Positions 6,571-12,681 are shown, numbered from the stretch's first letter. The stretch: DNA of 13,815 bases from DATHGT01 sp035317605 (GCA_035317605.1 DATHGT010000262.1:1-13815), one strand, 5' to 3'. Program-made: numbers and translations. Notes: generated by a model from the letters alone, not told the origin.

Positions 6571-7371
6571 TTAACGTCGGCGAGGCCGCCACGCGTCGAG
6601 CGCGCGAAGCAGATCGGCGGCGATGAGGCGGGCGCGCAGGGTCATGATCCGGCGGCCGGTCTCGGCGCGGGCGACCGCGGGCGAGCCGAAATAGCCGTCG
6701 CCCGGGTGCATCTGGCGGAAGCGTTTCACGCCGCGACGGAGCGCCCCCGCGAAATCGACGCGGACCGGCGGCAATCGCCGGGCAACCTCGCGGCGGACCA
6801 GACGCGGCGCGATCGAGAGCATCACGGACGTCTCGACTTCACCCGAGTGCCACTCGAACTCGGGCTTCGCGCTCCGCATGAGCGCGCGCACGCGCGGGTT
6901 CGCCATCGCGTTCTCGGGCGGTGCCCCGGGCGTGAAGCCGGCGACGAGCACCTGCACCCGGCGACCGCGCTCGAGATCTCGCACGACCCGGCCGACGACG
7001 CGCAGGTGGTCGGGATCGGCCTGGTAGTTGGTGAGGACGACGCGACGGAAGCCGTGATCGGCCAGCGCCCCGACGATCTCCACCACGAGCCGTCGCAGCG
7101 TCGGCAACGAGAGCGACACGGTTCCGCTCCAGCCGACCGCCAGCGTGCTGACGCCGTACGGAATCGAGGGCGCGAGGACGGGACGATACCCTCCGCGGCT
7201 CAGATGCGGCGCGATGCGCCGCGCGATTTCCTCCGCCCCCAGCCAGTCCACGGAAAGCGGCAGGTGCGGGCCGTGCTGCTCGATGGCTCCGAGCGGGAGC
7301 AGCACGACCACCCGGCGGTCACCGGCGAGCGCGCGCGCCTCCCGATGCGTGCAGTCGGCCAGGCGGATCAC
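6571..7371 (-). CDS. Creatininase-family protein with altered metal-binding motif
   Basis: This 266-residue protein belongs to the creatininase/MftE superfamily of metal-dependent amidohydrolases. It has the first motif LPLGAIEQHGPHLPLSVD with E31, H33 and D42 in the usual ligand positions. It also has the HSGEVETSVML motif (residues 175-185). The middle motif, which in creatininase carries a His and a Glu ligand (NGHxEN type), reads NYQAD (115-119). Q117 and D119 thus replace these ligands, with H122 nearby. Activity may be altered or the site rearranged. Substrate is unknown. It starts with GTG overlapping the sdhB stop by 4 nt (GTGA), so it is the last gene of the sdh operon. A functional link to complex II is not evident. 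Confidence 0.87.
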   Translation of the reverse strand: MIRLADCTHREARALAGDRRVVVLLPLGAIEQHGPHLPLSVDWLGAEEIARRIAPHLSRGGYRPVLAPSIPYGVSTLAVGWSGTVSLSLPTLRRLVVEIVGALADHGFRRVVLTNYQADPDHLRVVGRVVRDLERGRRVQVLVAGFTPGAPPENAMANPRVRALMRSAKPEFEWHSGEVETSVMLSIAPRLVRREVARRLPPVRVDFAGALRRGVKRFRQMHPGDGYFGSPAVARAETGRRIMTLRARLIAADLLRALDAWRPRRR

Positions 7372-8084
7372 GCGCGCGGGGAGAGACCGAACAGCCGGCG
7401 GGTGGCCATCTGGCGCAGGCGGATGATCGACGTCGAGGGCGCGAGGCCCTGCGGGCAGACTTCCGTGCAGTTCCCCTGGCCGTGGCAGCGGGAGAGCGCG
7501 TCGTCGGAGAGCAGCACCGACCAGCGCGCTTCCGCGCCGTCGTCACGCCGGTCACGCTGGAGCGTGAACGCGCGGTTCAATGCGGCGGGGCCTGGAAAGC
7601 GCGGGTTGTGGGCGACCAGCGTGCAGGCGGACACGCACATGCCGCAGCCGATGCACTCGATGGCGGGATCGATCTCCCGCCGCTCCGTCGAGTCGCGCGG
7701 GATCACCGCGTAGGGCTCGGCGGCCGGAGCCGGACGGAAGGCGGCGTCGACGCTCCGGAGCTTGGCGTTGAACGGCGTCATGTCGACGACGAGATCGCGC
7801 AGCAGCGGGAAGTGATAGAGCGGGCGCACGGTAACCTCGCCGCGCGGCAGATCGGACAATCGCGTGCGGCACGCCCAGCGCTCGCGGCCGTCGACCACCA
7901 TCGCGCACGAGCCGCACATTCCGACGCGACAGGCGTAGCGAAACGCGAGCGTGGGATCCTGGCCGCGCTGGATCTCCACCAGCGCGTCGAGCACGGTGGT
8001 CTCGACGCCCGCGTCCACCCGATAGGTCCGAAACCTCTCGGTCTCGCCGGGTGACCAGCGAAAGACCCGAAGCGTCCTATCCAA
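7368..8084 (-). CDS. sdhB: Succinate dehydrogenase/fumarate reductase iron-sulfur subunit
   Basis: This 238-residue protein passes electrons from the flavoprotein to the quinone site in complex II at the inner face of the membrane. The plant-type ferredoxin domain has the [2Fe-2S] ligands C52, C57, C60 and C72. The C-terminal domain has CIGCGMCVSAC (C144, C147, C150, C154) and CHGQGNCTEVC (C200, C206, C210), matching the spacing for one [4Fe-4S] and one [3Fe-4S] cluster. The best start is TTG at 8082-8084, because the family pattern RTLRVFRW follows at once and no ATG or GTG is available. It overlaps the selenoprotein gene by 8 nt. The gene is separated from sdhA and the anchor by two unrelated genes. 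Confidence 0.94.
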   Translation of the reverse strand: MDRTLRVFRWSPGETERFRTYRVDAGVETTVLDALVEIQRGQDPTLAFRYACRVGMCGSCAMVVDGRERWACRTRLSDLPRGEVTVRPLYHFPLLRDLVVDMTPFNAKLRSVDAAFRPAPAAEPYAVIPRDSTERREIDPAIECIGCGMCVSACTLVAHNPRFPGPAALNRAFTLQRDRRDDGAEARWSVLLSDDALSRCHGQGNCTEVCPQGLAPSTSIIRLRQMATRRLFGLSPRA

Positions 8085-8424
8085 GAACCTTGGCGTAGGT
8101 CGCTTCGTCGAAGCCGACGAGCAGCGTGCGGCCGCGGCGCAGCACGGGGGCGCGGAGATTGCCGCTGGGGCCGATCAGCAGGCCCTCCAGCGTCGCGCGA
8201 TCGGGCTTCTCGCGCTTCAGGTCGACGTGGATGACCTTCTTGCCCTTGGTCGCGTACAGCTCGTCGACGCCTTCGAGCACCTCGAGCGCCTGCCGGCGCG
8301 TGATCGTGGCCTTCTTGGCGTCCACCTCGGTCGTCACCGTGATCTTCTTTTTCGCAAGGAACCCTTGCGTCTTGGCGCAGGTCTGTCAGCCCTTGCGGTG
8401 ATAGCTCCAGTCGACTCGGCTCAT
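8077..8424 (-). CDS. ArsC-family selenoprotein (UGA recoded as selenocysteine, UxxC motif)
   Basis: Read through an in-frame TGA at 8386-8388, this gives a 115-residue thioredoxin-fold protein of the ArsC/Spx-like family. The TGA is codon 13, and the motif reads YHRKG-U-QTC-AKTQGFL, where Cys would be expected at the U position (U13, C16). The C-terminal block GPSGNLRAPVLRRGRTLLVGF (about 86-106) matches the ArsC-family (seleno)protein group. The ATG at 8422-8424 overlaps the dehalogenase stop (ATGA) and has GGAGG (8432-8436) at 7 nt. Translation is therefore set up for the full frame and not for a restart after the TGA. A perfect hairpin follows the TGA at SECIS distance. It is probably a cytoplasmic thiol/selenol oxidoreductase; the substrate is unknown. 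A nonsense pseudogene is the alternative. Confidence 0.88.
8353..8388 (-). promoter_or_regulatory. Candidate bacterial SECIS element of the ArsC-like selenoprotein
   Basis: In the leftward mRNA the UGA (8386-8388) is followed by a perfect 7-bp stem CGCAAGG/CCTTGCG (8363-8369 with 8353-8359) closing a GUU loop. The loop lies 24-26 nt after the UGA, within the window known for SelB-binding bacterial SECIS hairpins, and carries the G-U commonly found in their apical loops. Confidence 0.7.
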
Positions 8425-9305
8425 CGGATGTCCTCCAGGAATGCGGCCAGGGCCTGGCCGATCTCGGCCGGTGAATCCTCCTGTACGAAGTGACTGCCTC
8501 GAACGGTGATTTCCCGCTGGTTGGGCCAGGTGCGGCAGAACTCGCGCTGAGCGCCCACCAGGATGGAGCCCGGCTCGGCGTTGACGAAGAGCTTCGGCGT
8601 GGTGGTGGTGGCGAGCCAGCGCCCGTAGCTCTCGACGATCGCCACCACGTCGGCCGGCTCGCCCTCGATCGGGATCTCCCGCGGCCAGGTCAACGTCGGG
8701 CGGCGCGACTCTCCGGGAGCGAGCCAGGGCGCGCGGTAGACGCGCATCTCGTCCTCGCCGAGCCCGCGCAGCACGCTGCCGGGCAGGATGCGCTCCACGA
8801 AGACGTTCTTCTCGAGGACGATGGCCTCGCCCGCGGGCGACCGCATGCCCTGGAAGATGTTGCGCGCGTTGTCGGGCCACTCCGCCCACGTCACCGGCCG
8901 CACGATCGCTTCCATGTAGGCGAGGGCCTTCACGCGCTCGGGATGCCGCGCCGCCCAGTGAAAACCCAGCGCCGAGCCCCAGTCGTGCACGACCAGCGTG
9001 ACGTCGCGCGAGAGGCCGAGCGCGTCGAACCACGCGTCGAGGTAGCGGGCGTGATCGACGAAGCGGTAGGCGGAGCCGGCCAGCTTGCCGGAGGCGCCCA
9101 TGCCGATCAGGTCCGGCGCCAGACAGCGTCCATGACCGATCACGTGCGGGATGACGTTGCGCCACAGGTAGGACGACGTCGGGTTGCCGTGCAGGAACAC
9201 GATCGGCTCGCCCTGCCCCACGTCGACGTAGGCCATCTCGCTGTCGAGGACCGTCGCGCGCCGGCGCGGGTGGGGATCGGCGGCGGAGATGGCGGGCGCG
9301 TTCAC
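8421..9305 (-). CDS. Haloalkane dehalogenase, class HLD-II alpha/beta hydrolase
   Basis: This 294-residue protein should hydrolyse carbon-halogen bonds to give an alcohol and halide. In GTG numbering the full HLD-II set is present: nucleophile D108 in VVHDWGSALG, halide-stabilising W109 and N41 in HGNPTSS, acid E132 after strand 6 in AYMEAI, and base H272 in GSHFVQED. These positions coincide with those of LinB/DhaA-type enzymes. I chose GTG 9303-9305 because family members begin close to the ISAADPHP segment. The alternative ATG at 9321-9323 (300 residues) lies inside the stem of a repeat hairpin and has no Shine-Dalgarno. Its TGA overlaps the selenoprotein ATG by 4 nt. The natural substrate is unknown, and placement inside an sdh operon is unusual. 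Confidence 0.92.
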   Translation of the reverse strand: MNAPAISAADPHPRRRATVLDSEMAYVDVGQGEPIVFLHGNPTSSYLWRNVIPHVIGHGRCLAPDLIGMGASGKLAGSAYRFVDHARYLDAWFDALGLSRDVTLVVHDWGSALGFHWAARHPERVKALAYMEAIVRPVTWAEWPDNARNIFQGMRSPAGEAIVLEKNVFVERILPGSVLRGLGEDEMRVYRAPWLAPGESRRPTLTWPREIPIEGEPADVVAIVESYGRWLATTTTPKLFVNAEPGSILVGAQREFCRTWPNQREITVRGSHFVQEDSPAEIGQALAAFLEDIR

Positions 9306-9311
9306 GGCGCG

Positions 9312-9317
9312 ACTATA
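9312..9317 (-). promoter_or_regulatory. Possible -10 box giving a leaderless dehalogenase transcript
   Basis: On the minus strand TATAGT ends 6 nt before the GTG start at 9305, so transcription could begin at or next to the start codon. This would explain the absence of a Shine-Dalgarno. No good -35 is visible; the repeat hairpin occupies that position. Tentative. Confidence 0.3.
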
Positions 9318-9321
9318 CCGC

Positions 9322-9407
9322 ATGGGGGGCCTCGCCGCGGGCCCCCCAAGCCCCCCTGACGCTCGTCGCGCCCCGGCGAAGCCGTGGCGCTCCTCGACGA
9401 CCGCGAG
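9322..9407 (-). repeat. Intercistronic two-hairpin repeat element, copy B
   Basis: This is the second copy of the element at 3896-3975, in the same orientation and again directly after a stop codon (here the sdhC/D-type gene). The shared core includes GCCCCGGCG, AGCCGTGGCG and ACGCTCG blocks. The large stem is TGGGGGGCC (9323-9331) with GGCCCCCCA (9340-9348) and an 8-nt loop. Loop and flanks differ from copy A while pairing is kept, which suggests selection on structure. Confidence 0.7.
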
Positions 9408-9740
9408 TCAGTACCAGCGGCCCATCCACACGACCACGAACAATACCGCGGACAGTCCCAGGGCGAGCCAGAAGAGCGCGCGATGCCACGCGAGCGGCAC
9501 GCCGACGTCGAGCAAGAGCGCGCGGACGCCGAGCAGCGCGTGGAGCAGGACGAGGGCGAGCAGCGCCGCCTGGACCGAGCGGCGGAACGGGTTGGTCAGG
9601 TGCAGGACGACCACGATCAGGAGCGCGACGGCGGCCCCGCGCTGGACGAGCCACGCCCACATCCCGAGCTTGGTGTCGCGCCAGCCCTCGCGCGTCGTCC
9701 ATCCCCGCGTGAGAATCTTGGGTGCGTCGGCGCCCAGCAC
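9408..9740 (-). CDS. Succinate dehydrogenase membrane anchor, SdhC/SdhD-type
   Basis: This 110-residue protein has three predicted membrane helices (about 28-48, 56-77 and 87-106). It anchors the SdhAB dimer and forms the quinone site. The segment HALLGVRALLLD (67-78) resembles the H...G.R....D motif of SdhD-type anchors; H67 is a candidate heme ligand, with H47 in the first helix as another. The GTG start at 9738-9740 follows the sdhA stop by 2 nt, with GGAG at 7 nt inside sdhA. Only one anchor gene is present here, whereas two small subunits or one larger five-helix protein are usual. Which of the two anchor types it represents cannot be settled by eye. Confidence 0.85.
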   Translation of the reverse strand: MLGADAPKILTRGWTTREGWRDTKLGMWAWLVQRGAAVALLIVVVLHLTNPFRRSVQAALLALVLLHALLGVRALLLDVGVPLAWHRALFWLALGLSAVLFVVVWMGRWY

Positions 9741-9742
9741 GC

Positions 9743-11473
9743 TCAGTCTCCGACCTCGACGGTGATCCGCGCCGGCGCCGCGTCCGACGGGGCCAGACGC
9801 GTGAGGGCGACGGGGGCGCGGCTCACGCGGGGACCCCCGGCGTCCCGCCGCACGCGAACCGTGTACAACGGGCCGGGATCGGCGGATGGAAAATCGCTGC
9901 GGTAGTGGGCGCCGCGGCTCTCGCGACGCTCGAGCGCGCTGGCCACGATCAGGCGCGCCACGGCCGCCTGGTTCGTCAGGTTCAGCCAGTCCTGCCACGC
10001 GACGTTGAACGCCGCGTGGCCCGGGACGCCGGCCCGCGTCAACTCGTCGGCGATGCGCTCGACGGCCCCTCTCGCTTCGGCGAGACCGGCGGCGTCGCGC
10101 ACGAGTCCCGCGCGGTCCCACATGACCTCGCGCAATTGCCGCTGGAGCGCGTAGAGGTCCATGGCCGCCGCACGACCGCGGGGCGCGTTCGCCGCGCGCG
10201 CCACCTCGTCGAGCCCACGCGCGTCCACACGGGGCGCCCGACGCTCCGCGACGAAGCTCGCCATCACGTCGCCCGCGATGCCGCCGAACACGGTCGACTC
10301 CGCCACCCCGTTGCCGCCCAGCCGGTTGGCGCCGTGGACGCCGCCCGCGTCCTCGCCGGCCACGAACAGGCCGTCGATCGACGTGCGGCACGAGGGGTCG
10401 GTGACCACGCCGCCCATCATGAAGTGGGTGGTCGGCTGGACCTCGACGGGTCCGCGGGCCAGGTCGCGACCGAAGTCGCGGCAGCGGCGCACCATGCCGC
10501 GGAACGCGCGCTCGACGTGCTCGGCCCCGAGGTGGGAGACGTCGATCCACACGCCGCCGTTGGCCGTGCCGCGGCCCTCGGTGATCTCGGTGAACGAGGC
10601 GCGGGAGACCAGATCGCGCGTGGAGCGCTCCATCCGCGCGGGGTCGTAGCGCTCCATGAAGCGCTCCCCTCGCCCGTTGAGCAGGTAGCCGCCGGCCCCG
10701 CGCAAGCCTTCCTCGAGCAGCGCGCCCGTCATGAGCGAGCCGGGGATCACGAGACCGGTGGGATGGAACTGGACCATCTCCATGTCGCGCAGCGGCAGGC
10801 CGGCCCGATAGGCGAGCGCGATCCCGTCGGCCGACTTGTCGGCCGAGCACGCGATGACTTTGTACATGGTGGGCCCGCCCCCCATGGCCAGCAGGGTGGC
10901 CCGCGCGTGGATCGCGGTGAACGCGCCGTCACGGATGCTCAGCACCAGCGCGCCGGCGGCGCGTCCCTCGTCGTCGACCAGCAGCTCGACGGCGCGGCTC
11001 TCTTCCAGCACCGACACGCTGGCCCGCGCCTGCACCTGCTCGGAGAGCCGGTTCATGATCTCGATGCCGGTGAGATCGCCCTTGTGGATCGTGCGGTCGT
11101 GGCTCTGGCCGGCGAACGGCTTCTGATGGATGCGCCCCTCCGGCGTGCGGTCGAAGAAGCAGCCGTAGCGCGATTCCAGCTCGAGCACACGGCCGGGCGC
11201 TTCGGCGCAGAGCGTCCACACCATCTCCTGGTCGTTGATCCATCCCCCGCCCTGGAGCGTGTCGCGCAGATGGGCGTCGAGCGAGTCGGGCGCGGTGAAG
11301 ACCGCGTTGTAGCCGCCCTGGACCATGCGCGTGCAGCCCGCGCGCCCGAGCAGGCCCTTGACCACCACGGTCACGGAGAGCGACGGCGAGGCGTCGGCGG
11401 CGTGGAGCGCGGCGCAGAGCCCGGCGCCGCCGGCCCCGAGCACGAGCACCTCGGTGTCGAGGCGCTCGATCAC
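9743..11473 (-). CDS. sdhA: Succinate dehydrogenase/fumarate reductase flavoprotein subunit
   Basis: This 576-residue FAD protein oxidises succinate to fumarate, or the reverse, on the cytoplasmic side of complex II. It has the dinucleotide-binding GAGGAG (13-18), QGG (52-54), HQKPFAGQSHDRTIHKGD (116-133), FHPTG (236-240), the arginine-containing SRASFTEI region (290-297), HFMMGG (350-355), and FVAGEDAGGVHGANRLGGNG (370-389). The position that carries the covalent FAD-linking His in E. coli-type SdhA appears as C47 in GCTRMVQGG, so FAD is probably bound non-covalently. The GTG at 11471-11473 overlaps the upstream selenoprotein stop (GTGA); the frame is open to 11521, but the added residues do not fit the family. 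The iron-sulfur partner lies three genes downstream. Confidence 0.94.
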   Translation of the reverse strand: MIERLDTEVLVLGAGGAGLCAALHAADASPSLSVTVVVKGLLGRAGCTRMVQGGYNAVFTAPDSLDAHLRDTLQGGGWINDQEMVWTLCAEAPGRVLELESRYGCFFDRTPEGRIHQKPFAGQSHDRTIHKGDLTGIEIMNRLSEQVQARASVSVLEESRAVELLVDDEGRAAGALVLSIRDGAFTAIHARATLLAMGGGPTMYKVIACSADKSADGIALAYRAGLPLRDMEMVQFHPTGLVIPGSLMTGALLEEGLRGAGGYLLNGRGERFMERYDPARMERSTRDLVSRASFTEITEGRGTANGGVWIDVSHLGAEHVERAFRGMVRRCRDFGRDLARGPVEVQPTTHFMMGGVVTDPSCRTSIDGLFVAGEDAGGVHGANRLGGNGVAESTVFGGIAGDVMASFVAERRAPRVDARGLDEVARAANAPRGRAAAMDLYALQRQLREVMWDRAGLVRDAAGLAEARGAVERIADELTRAGVPGHAAFNVAWQDWLNLTNQAAVARLIVASALERRESRGAHYRSDFPSADPGPLYTVRVRRDAGGPRVSRAPVALTRLAPSDAAPARITVEVGD

Positions 11474-12057
11474 GATGTGGTGAGCCGGCCGAGCAGGGCG
11501 TGTCCGCGCTCGGAGTTCCACGCCTTGTTGCCGAGGGCCTTGCCGACGAGCTTGCCCTCGCGCGACAGCACGAAGACCGTTGGCGTCGCCGTCACCTCAT
11601 ACGCCGCGGTCGTCGCCCCGCTCACGTCGAGCAGCACCGGGAACGAGACCGGCTTGCCCTGCACCCACTTCGCGACCGTCTCGCGGTTCTCCTGGATGCT
11701 GATGGCGAGGATGGCGAGGCGGTCGCCGTAGCGCCGCTGCACCTGCTCGATGTCCGAGGGCAACTCCCTCGTGCAGTACGGTCACCACGTGGCCCAGAAG
11801 TAGAGGAGCGCGGGACGCCCCGCGAGGTCGGCCAGCGTCACGCGCTTGCCGTCGAGGCTGTCGAGGGCGAACGCTTTCGGCGCTTGGCCGTCCAGGGGAA
11901 CGAGCTGGAGCTCCACCAGAAGATCGTCGAGCGAGCCGGCGACGACCTGCGTGCTTCCACCGGTCAACGGCACCGGCCGCATCGGGCGAATGCCGGCCAT
12001 CCAAGCCCCGGTCACGATGGCGACGGCACCGATCCCGAGACCGATCCAGCGCCTCAT
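11470..12057 (-). CDS. TlpA/ResA-like thioredoxin-fold selenoprotein, membrane-anchored (UGA recoded, WUPYC)
   Basis: Reading through a TGA at 11782-11784 gives a 195-residue TlpA-like protein with one N-terminal hydrophobic segment (about 5-22), so the redox domain probably faces the periplasm. The active site is YFWATW-U-PYC, with selenocysteine at codon 92 in place of the first Cys of WCxxC and C95 as resolving Cys. The cis-proline is P159 in TATPTVFV, and the downstream sequence continues the fold without disruption. The ATG at 12055-12057 has GGGGAG (12067-12072) at 9 nt. A perfect hairpin follows the TGA. It is the first gene of the sdh operon, and its stop overlaps the sdhA start by 4 nt. 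Its likely role is thiol/disulfide exchange outside the cytoplasm; the partner is unknown. Confidence 0.88.
11755..11784 (-). promoter_or_regulatory. Candidate bacterial SECIS element of the TlpA-like selenoprotein
   Basis: In the leftward mRNA the UGA (11782-11784) is followed by a perfect 6-bp stem CGAGGG/CCCTCG (11766-11771 with 11755-11760) with loop AGUUG, located 17-21 nt after the UGA. Distance and the G-U in the loop fit SelB-type bacterial SECIS hairpins. Confidence 0.68.
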
Positions 12058-12099
12058 CGGCGTATTCTCCCCATGGCACGAGGACGATATCACTCTTCA

Positions 12100-12129
12100 T
12101 TGACTCGGGCCGCGGGGTGTTGGTACAAA
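12100..12129 (+). promoter_or_regulatory. Candidate promoter of the small secreted repeat protein
   Basis: TTGACT (12100-12105), an 18-nt spacer and TACAAA (12124-12129) lie about 70 nt before the ATG at 12199. The resulting leader contains a perfect dyad TGACG-N3-CGTCA (12150-12162), a possible operator. No equally good promoter for the divergent TlpA/sdh operon is visible in 12058-12198. Confidence 0.4.
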
Positions 12130-12198
12130 TGATGAGTCATACGCGCCCGTGACGTTGCGTCATCCTCGAGCCAATCCAAAAAGGGAGGAAGTTTCTCT

Positions 12199-12591
12199 AT
12201 GAAGTTGTCCACTGCCCTCGGCGTCACCGTTCTCACCCTCGCTCTGGTCACGATGCCCACCTGGGCCAGCGCCGCTGACGAGCCGACCACGGGTGTCCCG
12301 ACCTATACCGAGGCGACCACGGATGTCCCGACGTATACCGAGGCGACCACGGATGTCCCGACGTATACCGAGCCGGCCGCGGGACCGGCATTTGATTCAG
12401 ACAATCCCGTCCTGGCGGTCGAATCTTCAGAACCGCCGGTCCCGGCCGATTCCGACTGCCTGATACTTCTCCGGCACACGACCCTGTCCGATGCCGAGCG
12501 CGAGATCGACCCCGGAACGAGTGTGAGCTGGATCGTCACGGACGCCGAGCGGCCGACGCCCGAGAAGTGCCGCGCGATCGGAGCCCGGTGA
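12199..12591 (+). CDS. Small secreted protein with three 10-residue tandem repeats
   Basis: This 130-residue protein has a clear Sec signal peptide: MKLS, a hydrophobic core at about 5-19, and an Ala-x-Ala type cleavage near ASAA-DE (residues 23-28). Next come three repeats of TT(G/D)VPTYTE(A/P) at residues 30-59, a linker rich in Pro, Ser and acidic residues, and a C-terminal part with two cysteines (C87 and C124) that could form a disulfide. The start is well supported by GGGAGGAA (12183-12190) at 8 nt. I do not recognise the family. The Thr/Pro/Tyr-rich repeats suggest an extended exported segment. It is divergently oriented from the selenoprotein/sdh operon, and no function can be given. 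Confidence 0.8.
   Translation: MKLSTALGVTVLTLALVTMPTWASAADEPTTGVPTYTEATTDVPTYTEATTDVPTYTEPAAGPAFDSDNPVLAVESSEPPVPADSDCLILLRHTTLSDAEREIDPGTSVSWIVTDAERPTPEKCRAIGAR
12285..12374 (+). repeat. Three 30-bp tandem repeats within the secreted protein gene
   Basis: Units at 12285-12314, 12315-12344 and 12345-12374 begin GACCACGG. Units 2 and 3 are identical except near the last bases, and unit 1 differs at two inner positions. Near-identity at DNA level indicates recent duplication or ongoing slippage. Confidence 0.9.
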
Positions 12592-12652
12592 TCGGCCGCG
12601 ACGGTTCCGCGCGTTCTGCCTGAGCGGCGATCGAGGGCGCGACGCGTCGTGG

Positions 12653-12681
12653 TTGCCCGTCCCGCTGGACAGCGCTAGATT
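12653..12681 (+). promoter_or_regulatory. Weak candidate promoter for the LigB-type gene
   Basis: TTGCCC (12653-12658), 17 nt, then TAGATT (12676-12681) precede the start at 12724. Matches to consensus are modest. The strong GAGGAGG ribosome binding site at 12711-12717 is 6 nt from the ATG and fixes the start. Confidence 0.25.

Noticed and set aside
8077..8337. Treating 8077-8337 as a separate 86-residue gene and the upstream part as noise
   Set aside because: It would begin in mid-domain without a ribosome binding site and lose the redox motif. The frame and family similarity continue through the TGA to a well-placed ATG and Shine-Dalgarno at 8424.
9722..11731. Plus-strand open frame of 669 codons
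   Set aside because: It is antisense to sdhA and part of the TlpA-like gene. The product has no recognisable domain, and its length is explained by high GC.
11470..11763. Treating the TlpA-like gene as two pseudogene pieces
   Set aside because: There is no frameshift, the TGA sits exactly at the catalytic Cys position, and a hairpin follows. The same arrangement occurs independently at 8386, so recoding is the simpler reading.
8077..12057. Whole-genome reassignment of UGA to a standard amino acid
   Set aside because: UGA terminates icd, fumarase alpha, the VOC gene, sdhA, sdhB, the anchor, the dehalogenase and the LigB-type gene here, so it works as a normal stop elsewhere.
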